48,850 nucleotides of DNA from Volvariella volvacea V23. Lineage: Eukaryota > Basidiomycota > Agaricomycetes > Agaricales > Pluteaceae. Each line of letters begins with the position of its first letter. Position 1 is the stretch's first letter. Shown one piece after another: positions 1 through 11,129 of the stretch. The stretch is taken from assembly GCA_000349905.1 (NCBI GenBank), contig KB722759.1, positions 34,893 to 83,742 of the forward strand. Direction: 5' to 3'. The position numbers and the translations under genes are program-made. The notes beneath the pieces are model-generated. The model was given only the letters and a program-made list of their open reading frames with translations. It was not told the DNA's origin and searched no databases.

Positions 1-1273
1 GTGCAAGCCCTTTACATTATCCATCAATGTATCCACGAATGCAGAGGGAAGACCGCCTTCAGCATCGGGAAATCCGAGGGCGCGTCCTATGTTCGGATGT
101 CAAGAAATGGGCCACAGAGAACGATTTCCAAACGCACCGACTTCGATCAATTCAAGTAATGTCGCCCGGAGTGAAGGAAGGGTATAGTTAGTAATGCTTC
201 CCGCGGTACGAGGAAACACATATGGGGAATAATTCTGATCCCCAGTTGGCGAAGCACGGTAAAGAGATGGAAGTGTATAGCTGTCCCGCAAAGAATCATA
301 AGCGTGAGCATTCAGTGGAAGATAAGCCACCAAACCCACCCAGTCAGCGTCGCATATGAAGCAAAAGCAACATTCCAGAAATTCTTGGAGAACTTTTCTC
401 GTTGGATCTCAGGAACAATCTTAGTAGTACTCCCTCCGACTCTTAGCATCTCTGTGAAATCTTCTAATAGAGTTGCCTCCTCGGGCGTGTTCGTGGTTGT
501 GGTGAAATCTTCGTGTCGATACACTCCCAGCGTTACGCGGTCCTAATACGGAACTGGCATGTTAAAAGCTATGCAGAAAACAAAGAACGTGTCTACTCAC
601 AAAATCATTATGCTCAACCATATGAGGCTCCAACAAGTTCGTCCCAATGTACATAGAAGTGCTGATTATCCTCGGCGGACCTTGATTCAGCTTCTTCAAA
701 GCATGATACAGGTCGACCTCCACATTGATGCCATTCTGCAACAGGACATAGGTCGGCTGTGGGTATTTTTCGGTGTATGGAGGTGATAGAAGAGGTGCGA
801 GGATGCTCGGCGTTGTGTTGAGTTCGGGGATGGCTTTGGTTGTCAAAACGACATATGAGTATGCTTGGTCTGCAGCACTTGTGACAGAGTCGAGAACTGT
901 GTATGTTTGTGAGATGAAAACGAGATAAAAAGCAAGATGTTGGAGCGTGCCTCTATCCGGCCTCCATCCCTTGATCTCCCCATACTTCTGGCTTTTGAAG
1001 TGGATGCCGTGCTCTGATAGTGAAAGTCGGTCAGATTCTCTGCATTAGAACACAGAAACACGAAAACAGCAGGCGTACCTTTAATCGCGTTGTGGTTACT
1101 TCGTGCAACAACACTGACACGAGCAAGTCCGCTGCGTTTGAGGATCAAGGAGTCTGCCCCAGATTATTCCCACAGTCAGCCAGATAATTTAAGACCCTTT
1201 CCTCGAGGCACGTACACATCGCACCCACTGCTCCACAACCAACGAGCAAGACATCCTTCAATGGTCCGGTCAT
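1..1273 (-). CDS. 2-dehydropantoate 2-reductase (ketopantoate reductase) family, 3' end outside window
   Basis: Oxidoreductase of the ApbA/PanE family, which reduces ketopantoate to pantoate with NADPH in pantothenate/CoA synthesis; fungi often keep several paralogs, so the substrate is inferred. Exons on the minus strand: 1273-1216, 1153-1079, 1013-951, 896-601, 542-340, 280-138, 86-1; all junctions keep frame. Seen: an N-terminal dinucleotide-binding loop VGCGAVGAM (residues 11-19, split by intron 1), VVLTTKAIPE, VLLQNGINVE and a C-domain helix EKFSKNFWNVAFASYATLTG with the Lys and Asn typical of the family. The start ATG at 1273 lies directly before the nucleotide loop. The intron at 897-950 begins GCACGC and ends ACAG (GC-AG). 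It is 54 bases and in frame, so retention is possible, but splicing restores the family spacing. The reading frame is still open at base 1. Confidence 0.88.
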
Positions 1274-1594
1274 AGTGTACAAGGAAACGTCAAGAGATCA
1301 AGGTTTAACCGCATCATTATTATAAACCCCTCATGATTTAAGGCAAAGTACCGCTTGAAATATATATTTCATTTGGCAATAGCCTCCCACGTCGACGCAG
1401 ATTTCATACGGAAAGCCGACTCGTGCTGACTGTATAACCTCCATAAGTATATAGTACCTTACAAATACATCAATATTGCCCAGTTTTGGTAGTGAAGCCA
1501 TCATCAAGCTCCGGGGAAGACTCAGGCGACACCCCGTGCAAGTTTATCCTCTTCGAAGGTCTTTTTGACCTGTGAAGCGATTACACATTAAGTC
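1274..1594. other. intergenic, KPR promoter side and M20 3' end
   Basis: No coding signal was found. It holds the 5' flank of the ketopantoate reductase gene and the 3' flank of the M20 peptidase gene (both minus strand), with an AT-rich patch (atatatattt) near 1360. Confidence 0.6.
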
Positions 1595-3587
1595 CTAGTG
1601 CAGTAGAAGTGCAAGATCAGAGCCTACATGAGCGAAAAATTTGTCGTCGTCCAGAACTCGGAAGCCGACAGCAGCAAGAGCCTTTGATACATCGAGGCAA
1701 GCCTTGTGTGCTTCGGGGGCTGCTGCATACTGGGTGAACTCGGGGGTATGATTGCCACCATGGTTTACAGTGGGAATAGCTACGACGAATAAGTTGGAGC
1801 GTTGAGAGTACAGTGTTCATTTTCACTCACCAAATCCGGGGTGGAGAGACGGAAGAGCTGGAAGGGGCTCAGCACGGGAGTATTTAATCGATTTGGTTGC
1901 TTACCATAGGTGATGTTTCCCTAGCACAAGCGGGTTATTATTATTATATCTAAAGGAATGTGGACGTTACGCACAAAGTCTGTGGAGGCGCTTTTAATAC
2001 CCCACTCATAGTCTATATCGCCATAATACTTGAGGACCACATCCCTAACCCCTTCACCTAATAAAAATATCAGTAAGCCAGCGATTGCTGGTATGTGAAC
2101 CAAAAGATACCCAATGCTCTGTTCTGTCGCAGGTCGTAAGTTATTCCAAAGGTTTTGATCTCGACTGAGCAACCCGTAGCCAAAGCTGCAGCTCTAGGCG
2201 AGTGCCAGAGTCAACATAATTTTAGAGAGCTTGTAGACAGAAGAACGCACTCGAAGCAGGGGCGTACGCGCTTATATGTCTCGTCCACTTCAGCTGCAGT
2301 AGGCGCTCGGACGTAACAACTAACGAACAGCGTTAAAAATCGGAATACAATCTAACCCAGGACATACGTCATTTTAGCGTAGTCAGGGATGACTGGGTGG
2401 AGAGTTGAACAGGTTTCTATTATCCTAAGTAGAAGGACTCACTGTTCGGCGCCCAGTCCTTGCCCTCTATAATACCGTGAATACGATGCGTGGGTCTTAT
2501 CTGCTGCCTGAGCACAGACAGATTGTTGTAGGCAAGAACTGCGGCATCCTGGGCGTTGACTCCCTCCCAAGGCGACAATGCGGCATGAGCGCTATAAATA
2601 AATCAGTGTCCTGTGGCCAACGAAGGAGCTCATGTTCTCACGTGTGACCTCGGAATTCGACTTCTACTCGATGCAAGGCAAGGCAACTGCTCAAGCTTAC
2701 CGAGCCTTTGGGACCAGGGGCGGGATGGCACCTGAGTGTAGTCAGCGCGAGGCAGCTAGGTGAGCACAAAAGGAATACATCAAGCAGACATCCATCTCCT
2801 TGTAGGCATCCTTCTCAAGCATCAGCACTTTACCAGAGCCACCTTCCTCGGCTATAGCAATGCGTCAGTCTGGGGTACTGTGCGAGTGCAATTCTGCCTG
2901 ACCTGGTGTCCCCAATAGTACAATCTTTCCATTTATGTTGTGCTTGATGAGGACCTCGCGCAATGTGCAGGCAACAGCAACGCCTGGAAACTCATATCTG
3001 AGCTTCCACTTAATGATGCCGCGTTACGGGACACATACCAGCAATGGCAATCAAATTATGCCCACAGGCATGCCCAATGCCCTTTAGTGCATCCATCTGA
3101 GGCGCAAATGAGCATTGGTAGCATAAAGAAAGTGAATGTCTACTGACCTCTGAGTTGACACCAATAACCCGACCACCACTACCATGAGTGAACGTTGCGG
3201 ACCATGCCGTGGCCAGCGTATACTGCCTCGTCACTTCAAATCCATGTCCTTCCATAAACTTTGTCAAAACATCGTGTGCATGGCTGAACGCTGACGTCTT
3301 CCCATCTGTTTTCTGAAACGGTGTACTGCATGGGCTTACTATTCCTCGAACCCCAGCTCGGGGTGTGCTTTGATACGGGCGTCATTCAAGGGTGGCTTAT
3401 CAGGTGTCAGTTACGATCTCTTACCATGAATGTCAAGACTCAATGCACGCAGTTCCGCATCAAGATCATGGATCTTGGCTTCAATTGTCTCGAGGACATC
3501 CGGACGGTAGAATGGCTCCCCATTAGGCTGTGCAGGGACAGGAGGAGTGGTGTCCTCCGGGCGCCATAGGATTGAGTCGCTTGCCAT
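1595..3587 (-). CDS. M20 family metallopeptidase, PM20D2-like dipeptidase
   Basis: Zinc-dependent amidohydrolase/dipeptidase of the M20D group (PM20D2, AbgB, IAA-amino-acid hydrolase relatives). Fifteen exons, 421 residues: 3587-3425, 3367-3340, 3283-3148, 3096-3039, 2983-2903, 2851-2779, 2731-2642, 2591-2443, 2392-2368, 2319-2251, 2193-2111, 2057-1975, 1920-1905, 1857-1831, 1779-1595. Every junction keeps frame. Metal-site motifs: GIGHACGHN (residues 116-123), GTPAEEGGSG (EE at 157-158) and HGGNH (367-371). A dimerisation-type segment ([20 protein letters not shown]) sits in the middle. Exons of 16, 25, 27 and 28 bases explain why no long open frame marks this gene. No signal peptide is seen, so a cytosolic place is likely. 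It is divergent from the helicase gene across a 173-base gap. Confidence 0.9.
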
Positions 3588-3760
3588 AATTCAGGTCCAA
3601 GATTGACGAGGTTTAGGTGGGGAAGATAAGGGAGAGCCCTGCGAGCGGTGGGAAGATCAGAGAGGAAGCTGGGCCGGCAACCGGGACCGACATCGGGCCG
3701 TGAATGCAGGACTCCGGCATTCATGATATTGCGCGCTAATCTTGCCAAACTCCATTCATC
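3588..3760. promoter_or_regulatory. bidirectional promoter between M20 peptidase and helicase
   Basis: Only 173 bases separate the start codon of the M20 gene (3587, minus) from that of the helicase gene (3761, plus), so both must be driven from this stretch. No TATA box is obvious. Inferred from gene layout. Confidence 0.6.
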
Positions 3761-6700
3761 ATGACGACTGAGGCGCATCTTTCGGCCTTCATCGCAAGAC
3801 AAAGAGAACTCCTTACGAAAGAGAGGAACGCGGACTTGGAGAGGACTTCGCTCCTGCTGTCGAAATGCAGCCCGAAACTGCTGGAGCAACGAGGATTGGC
3901 GCTGGGTGGACTTGGAATCGCGAGTGTGAACATTGGACTGGGTGGCAAAACGTGAAAAATGCTGCATCGATGCTTGACCTATCGAGCTGATGATTAATGA
4001 GCTAGACTCGTGGAACTGGAGAGACCGACAGCTTATCATACCACTGTCTTGTTTCCACCTCATACATTCAGGTATTCATACCATATCTCCAATTGTATGT
4101 ATCATGACGCTGGCAAACAGGCCTGGAGACATCGCGCGTATTGAGCCTCACGTCTCAACAACAGCTTCGACTTCTGCTGCTAAGAAGGGAAAGTCGAAAG
4201 CTACTTCAGATACCAAGACGACACAACAAGCCGAGGGAGTGGTCTACAAGGTATGAGACGTGCTGCTATCAGCGTAGGGTCGATCCGCACCCACCTAGGT
4301 TACAGACACCCGTATCGTGGTTGCCATCGATGGCTCCGATTCCGCTACCGATGATCTCGACCTGCCAGAACGATGTCGAGTAGTGAAGCTAGCCAATAGC
4401 GTTACATACGACAGGTACGTTGACCCAATTTGTACACTGACTATCGTCCCTGGATGACAGTGCAGAATGGACAAGACTATTGATTACTTGGAACGTACGG
4501 TGGGACTTGCAAAGGTAGAGGTTGCGCAACCATGGCCCTCCTGTCACTTACCAATATTGTCAAGGCAGGGGACAAGTTTCAGCCAGAGTTCACACCCTTA
4601 GCACGAGTTCTTCTGGGGATGCAATCCGTATCACCAGTTATCAAGATGGACAACCTTGAATTCTTTGATCCTAGTCTGAACGATAGCCAGAAGGAAGCAG
4701 TGCGATTTGCTCTCGGATCGCCAGAGGTAGCGTGCATACATGGCCCACCAGGTCTACGACATCACCTATGATTACACTCCACTGGCTAACACTGAGTGCC
4801 TATCCAGGAACGGGCAAAACGCACACACTTATAGAGATTATCCGTCATCTTACAGCTGCAAAGCCCGATGTAAAACCAAAGAGGTTGCTCGTCTGCGGTG
4901 CCTCCAATCTTTCCGTGGACAACATCCTTGAAAGATTATTAGCACTTCCTACAGGTCCAAAGGGAGAAAAAATTAAAGTGACGAGGATAGGTCATCCCGC
5001 TCGCGTTATGGCGCATGAGGGAGTTTTGGATTCGACATTGGAAATGAAGGCAACGCGCAGCGATGAAGCAGCGCTTGCAAAGGACGTTAAAAACGAACTT
5101 GAGGCTGCACTGGGCGTGCTTTCTGGAAAAGGGAAGGGAGCAAAAGGGAAAGGACCTCGTGGTGCTGAGAGGAGAAAAATGTGGGAGGAGGTCAAAGCGT
5201 TGCGAAAAGAGTAAGATTTTCCGTATTTCCCCTTGTTTAACCTCACTATGCTCCAGATATCGTCAACGGGAAGGGGGAGTGGTTAAGAGTGTATTGAAAG
5301 AGTCGGAGGCAAGTTTGCCGTACCCATGTAAGCTGACCATTTCACTTACCTACCATTATCGCCAGGTTGTTGTCGCCACCTGCCACTCATCTGGAGGGCG
5401 ACAACTCCAGAACGAAAAATTCGATGTAGTCATAATTGATGAAGCAACTCAAGCACTGGAAGCTGTATGCCGTACACTTTACAGCCATTTAGAAGACCCT
5501 CCCTCCTTACAGTCTTAACAGGTTTGCTGGATCCCGATATTCAAAGCAGAAAAGCTCATTCTGGCTGGCGATCCAATGCAACTGCCGCCAACAATCCTAT
5601 CATTAGATGAGGCAAAGAAGGCAAAGAAAGCAAAGAAAGACGCTAAACCCAAACCTGCCGCTGCCAAATCAGGTGCCAAGCAGCCCAAACCCGCCGCTTC
5701 CTCTAAAAAATCCGCACCGGTTGTTCCTAAGGAGCCGGCCAAGGCTGAAGCCGCAGACGGTTCTGACGACGATGACGATAGCGATGATTTACAGTCTGAC
5801 GGCGAGGAAGAAGACACAGCCGCTCCAAAGGCAGAATCAAAGCCTCCTGCACAAGGTGCGACCACGAGTAAGGTGCCGGTGCTACTTCCTCCGAGAACGC
5901 TGGAGACGACATTGTTTGACCGGTTGGAGAAAATGTGCGGACCAAGTATAAAGAGGATGCTCACTGTTCAATACAGGTAATGTATTTCCTTGCTACCGGT
6001 TTGTTATCTTTGTGAGTAATTTACATGTAACGCGTGTCAACAGGATGCACGCCGACATATGCGACTTCCCCTCCAAAACGCTTTACGGCTCTAAACTTAC
6101 ATCCCACGAATCCGTAGCGTCGCATCTCCTATCGGACTTGCCGAACGCCAATGCCGACACCGACGAGGATAAGAAAGAAGTTTTAGGCACACCCGTAGTT
6201 TTCTTTGACACCGCGGGGTGTGAGTATTTTGAAAGGTTAGAAGGGGAGGGTGATGAAGGGAGTAGGTGTAATGAAAATGAGGCGTTGGTAGTCAAGAATT
6301 GGGTTGAAAGACTGGTGAGTTTCTCTTTGGTTTGATGTCCAGCTGACGAAAGAGCGCATATAATGCTTCCTAGATCAGCGTCGGGATTCTACCTAACCAA
6401 ATCGCGGTGATCACTCCGTTTGTACCTTTTCTACTTCTATAAATCCAAAGCGTAACTCTTCGTGATTCGTAGATATCAAGCTCAAGTAACGCTCCTGACA
6501 TCCCTTCTCCGACCCTTATACGGGCTGGACATCGAAATTGGAACCGTGGATGGTATGCAAGGTCGTGAAAAGGAGGCTGTCATTATAAGTCTTGTGAGGA
6601 GCAACGATACCGTGAGCGCTATTACATATCTATACAAGGCATTATTTAATTGCTTATACTACCCCCAGAGGGAAGTCGGATTCCTGAAGGAGCGCCGACG

Positions 6701-6966
6701 AATGAACGGTAAGCGCTTATCTGTTGTGGCAGTATGCCCACTCAGAGGCATTCCTGGCTTCGCAGTCGCTATGACCCGTGCCAGACGACACTTGGTAAGA
6801 TCTAATCTAATCTCGTCACGTCACATCCTCAACGTGATTGCATTTGCCCTCCCACCAGTGCATTGTCGGAGACTCGTCCACAGTCCGTCATGGCGGAAGA
6901 TACTTGAAGAAGTGGCTAAAGTGGTTGGAAGACAATGCGGATGTCCGCTACGGTGGATTGGATTAA
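3761..6966 (+). CDS. SMUBP-2/IGHMBP2-type SF1 DNA/RNA helicase
   Basis: Upf1-like superfamily 1B helicase, relative of human IGHMBP2 and yeast Hcs1. Sixteen exons, 792 residues: 3761-3951, 4006-4071, 4121-4250, 4299-4414, 4466-4514, 4565-4751, 4808-5210, 5257-5308, 5366-5464, 5522-5976, 6044-6314, 6374-6417, 6473-6611, 6669-6708, 6766-6794, 6859-6966. Seen: N-terminal SPKLLEQRGLALGGLG typical of the family, Walker A HGPPGTGKT (243-251, split by an intron), motif II DEAT (423-426), motif III GDPMQLPP (447-454), QYRMH (581-585), GTVDGMQGREK and VAMTRAR. A Lys/Ala/Pro then Asp/Glu-rich insert of about 100 residues follows motif III. The protein stops just after the helicase core, so R3H and AN1 zinc-finger domains of the human protein are absent. 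The intron 5309-5365 is GC-AG (GCAAGT). The intron 4515-4564 was placed by frame and has weak borders. Confidence 0.92.
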
Positions 6967-7351
6967 TGCCTGTAACAAGAGGTGAGGGTGTCGTCATTAC
7001 ATGTATGCTATATAGAGGACGAACTACGGGTTGGGTGAGGAAACGACGTCAGATGAGCCACGACTAATGTAACAACTTGTGCCGTACGTAAAGTCTAGGT
7101 GACGGACACAAGGAAGATGTACGGTGGAAGAAGAGTAAGAAAAAGAGGCGGGAACGTGTACTAGTAATAAATACGACGACCTTCATCAAAACAACATATC
7201 GACCATGCATGATGCGTCCAGCAATAGAGCATGGACTCCAGGAGAATTAAACTACATAACTGTCGTCATCGCCCTTGATCTTCATATCTGTCATGAGAAC
7301 AAAAGAGTCCACACACACGACCATAATATACCACTCTTCGCTCCCTTGAGC
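6967..7351. other. convergent intergenic region
   Basis: 3' ends of the helicase (plus) and the ATPase gene (minus) face each other here. No coding signal; likely two 3' UTRs. Confidence 0.55.
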
Positions 7352-10094
7352 TCAGTATTCATCAACGTCCGACAATGAAGCATACTCCGAAACCGATTGA
7401 TCATCCCCATACTCTCTCACCACCTCCCTCATCGCATACCGCATGATCGGCGATATAGGCACCAACTTCGGACCATAATCCTCTTCCTCCTCCTCATTCT
7501 CATATTCTCCCATCATCCTCCCCAGCTCATGATCAGGCACAGGCATGATATCCTCCTCCGAGTGTCCAGCTATCATATCAATGGCCGTCGCGCTGCTCGT
7601 TTGGCCAAGGTGAACGCCCAAGCCGCCATGCGAGCTCCGCAGGTTGCTCCCCACCGGCCCGCCGTTTGGCAGGCTCAGCCCACCAACGGTCCCGGGCATA
7701 CCCGTATTGTTCGCCGACGACCCGACATACGGCGCCCTTATCCTCCCATCCTCGGGTGCATTCTCCTTCGTGACCGGGTCCGTCCATCTCAAGTCCAGGA
7801 CCTTGCCACGGACCATTCCGTCCACAGCTCTCACGCCCAACTCCCTGCACAACAAGAAATACGACAGGGACGTGTTCCCGGGTTGTGTGAACCGGCTCAT
7901 GACCTTGAGGAGCTGCATCGCCGTGAATTCTGCAGAGTAGAAACCCGATACCATAGCCAGAGATCGATCTCCCTGGTGGCTGAGCGTGACGCCTGGATCT
8001 GGGCCATCGACCAGCCCGTATGCGCTCCGGAAGTTCAAGCCCAAGTTGGGATGGAGGGTATCCGGACTCGTGGTTTGTGCTCGTGGAGGCTGTGTGCCTT
8101 CGCCGTCTTGTCCAGAGCTGCTCGCCTCGTGAGCGTGAATGATGTGGAGGTTGAGGAGGGCGTGGGCTTGAATGAAGTGTGTGTTTTGCTTGACTGTCAA
8201 ATATCAAGGTGATTAACCAATTTGGACGCTTCCAAGAGAAAGCAGGGACTCACTGGCAACGGCAATGCCTTGATTGTTGACTACACATGGTTGGAGTATT
8301 GTTATCAACAGACACGCTCGAAACGCCACGAGGTGATTTGACTTACTGAAATCGGCGACATAGTCTTGCCAGTGTGCCAGCTTTCCACCAAACGCGTCCC
8401 ACAGCTCTTCGAAATGAAGAGCTGTCTTTAGATGGTCGGGTACCCGAGGTATCACGTATTCACGGAAATATCGTCTCATCTCGGCCTTGTTGCAGTCTCC
8501 AATCGTGATGATCTATAGTGTGGCACGTTTGATATACATCAGAGTAAACGGCATGCGGAGTTTTCTCACCTTGCAGTGATGCATGACGTTGAACTGTCTC
8601 AACCATGTCTGGTAGAATGGATCACTGGTGGCGTGAATGACATGACACAATCGATCCTGTTTTGTCAACACGAGCATGGAGTCAAGCAGGCATTTCATGG
8701 TGTCCGTGGATTGAATGAGTGACGGCCTGGATGAGATAGGGGTTAGCGGCTGGGCAAACGAGAGGTGCGAATGAATTACATACAGTTTGTGGGCTTCATC
8801 GAAGAGGATGACCTATCCCGACTATCGTCAGACGCGAACTATACCGAGTTGCTAGGGATACCCACCGGCATCTTCTTCTTGGGTCTCTCTTTGCCTTTAC
8901 CGAGGTTGATTTGAGAGCTTTGCGTAGGAATCGTCTCTCGCTCCTTGCCTTTCCGACTCCGGAATCCCCATTTCATCTTCAGTTTAGAACTTCCAGGGGT
9001 CCTTTCGGTGGCAGTTGCATCCGAATTGGGGTGGGATGACCTATCGCCGCCTCCTTCTTTGTCTTCCAAGTTAGGCTCGTAATCCCAATACTTCAAAAGG
9101 GAACTCTAAAGGAACCGAGAACGCGTCAGGTGAATATCGGAGCGCTTAGGCTCGAGGCAAACCTGAACGCACCTGAAATAGTTCCATTAAACGCGCCACA
9201 TCGCTGGTTTTGACACGAGCTTTAGTTCCCTCCGGCGCCTCTGCAAGGCGGTGCTCGACACTCAATCTGTCGTGCTATACGCGCAACGGATGGTCATGAA
9301 CTGAGTGCAAGAACAATGATGTGAAGTATACTAACCTTGAAATTCCAAGCCTCTTTCTCAAATATCTCAAAACCCTCCATCTTTTCCGCAATCTCACCAA
9401 AGTATTGCTCCATTTGCTGACTTAGACTTAGGTAAAGACTGGACAGATCAGCGAATCCCGCGATGCGGAGATCAAAGTGAAGGACGTGGTATTTCTCTTT
9501 CGAAAGGACTTCTCTCAGTAAGGCCGTCTAGGGTCGCGGATCAGCACCAGATATTGGGGATGTCACGGCAACTTGAACAAAGAGCCCCTTGCTTACCTTG
9601 CCCACCGAATTTGCGCCAAAGATCACAGTGAACGAGGGCTCGTCTCGTAGTGCAGTCTCAACGGCCCGCATTTCGGTCGGTCGTTGGAAGAAACCGGGCA
9701 GTCTTGAGAAAGCACGCTTGTGTCGCAGCTGGGAGCGTTCCCTCTGCTCGGAGATTTCGCGACGAGCCTCCTCGAGCAATCGTTTCGATTCAGTCAAGGA
9801 CCGAACCGTCTCTGCGGGCTGTAACAAGGAAAAAGCGCAGTCCGATTGAGTACGACCCCTCCAAAAGTGGAAGACAAAGACGAAGAGCTCGGACAAAGCC
9901 TCACTGACGTTTGTAAGGACACCCAGTATGTCGCTCATTCCAAATAAATTTCGTTTGCGAATGTCAGTGGGTAGATATGACTGTCTCCTCCTAGGGATAT
10001 TTGAGCGGAAGAGCCAGTGGACGGAAGGGATCTTTGACGAGGAGGGTGCGTTGGTTCTTCTGACTTCTGAACTATTCGTCGGCCTAGGATTCAT
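7352..10094 (-). CDS. P-loop ATPase, ATPase_2/STAND-like, function unknown
   Basis: Nine exons, 750 residues: 10094-9597, 9527-9336, 9274-9173, 9105-8866, 8812-8784, 8726-8570, 8512-8347, 8280-8254, 8193-7352; all phases agree. Residues about 85-125 are a charged helix/coiled coil. Then come Walker A GANSVGKT (160-167, split by an intron), an aspartate-rich strand (HVLHFDLR), Walker B VILFDEAHKL (345-354) and a sensor-like ATSDPF. This order resembles archaeal-type ATPase_2 (PF01637) proteins; that assignment is from memory. A lysine-rich low-complexity insert (about 265-343) lies between Walker A and B. The last 200 residues are Gly/Ser-rich and end in an acidic tail. The N-terminus is uncertain: ATG 10094 is the first in-frame ATG, and a later one stands before a hydrophobic stretch (SELFVFVFHFW), which could be a membrane segment. 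Confidence 0.8.
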
Positions 10095-11129
10095 GTGAGG
10101 TGAGGCGAGCAGAGCTTAAGAAGGAACTGGTTTCTTGATGCGACTCCTGGTCGACGTTTGAGAGTGGCAGCAGTAGCGACACAGCAAGAGTAATTGGTGC
10201 GTGTGCGTATGTGTGTGGATGGGGGAAGGGGGGTATATTGTGTGATAGGTGAAGCGAGTGAATGGCGTACAAGTATGATCGCTTCATACCAAGTCGTTGC
10301 GTTTGATGTAGCTTGGTCCTCATTGTTAACGCGCACCAACCCAAATCCAGCCCTCCACGCAAATGCCTCGAGGCAGGGTCCTTGCCGAATTGTATTCTGG
10401 GCGTGCTGTCCCGAGTGGTGGTGGAATGTTCCTGGCTCGCTTGTGTTTTGATTGACGACGGAGGCTATTTAGGGCCTCGGCGTGCATGGGACGTTGCTCG
10501 TCGAGTACAATAGCGCTGAAGGGTGGTGGTGGTCGAGAACAACGACGAGGACAAGGAGACGAAGCTTAAGCGAACCTGCCAAATTTGGCTGCCGTTGTGA
10601 CGTCACGAGGGTCTTGTGCCTTATTTGGCAGGAGCCTGAAGTCTAAACACGCTCGCACCCCTGCTGGAGTACACCAAGACCAAGGCGTAAATCGCACGAA
10701 ACTGAGTGCTGGCGATCAGAGGCCTGCTGCAGTGGAGGTATCATGCGTTTGGGCGGTTGATGTCGCATCAGATCAGGTGGGACGTCCACACGCCAACGAC
10801 CCTGCCTCATGCACTGCGGTGGGCAGCACAGCTCTGGACACGACAGCGTGACACGGGGAATGCTTTTAACACGAATGAACACACCTAAACTGGCACAAGG
10901 AAGATGGACGTGATATGTGATTAACGATGTGATGCTATGCGTGTACCTACATCGTACCAGCGTGTATGGAATATACAATAATCAGGATATCTAATGCGTG
11001 TAAACAATGCTGGAGTATAAGTACAATTGGCGGTGTGGGTAGGAGAAAGGAAGCGCTTGAATAGGAATAGAGAAAAGAATCGAAAGCAAGTTATAACCTC
11101 ATATCATGTCATCATCCCATCCTGCACGC
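10095..11129. other. intergenic region, about 1 kb
   Basis: 5' flank of the ATPase gene (minus) and 3' flank of the proline/serine-rich gene (minus). Short open frames occur on both strands but show no family motif, no codon pattern and no splice-consistent extension. Confidence 0.5.

Noticed and set aside
3440..4063. 207-codon open frame on the minus strand
   Set aside because: It overlaps the first exons of the M20 peptidase and the helicase in the wrong frame and has no motif.
7397..8212. 271-codon plus-strand and 209-codon minus-strand frames
   Set aside because: Both are shadows of the long last exon of the ATPase gene, which has the consistent splice model.
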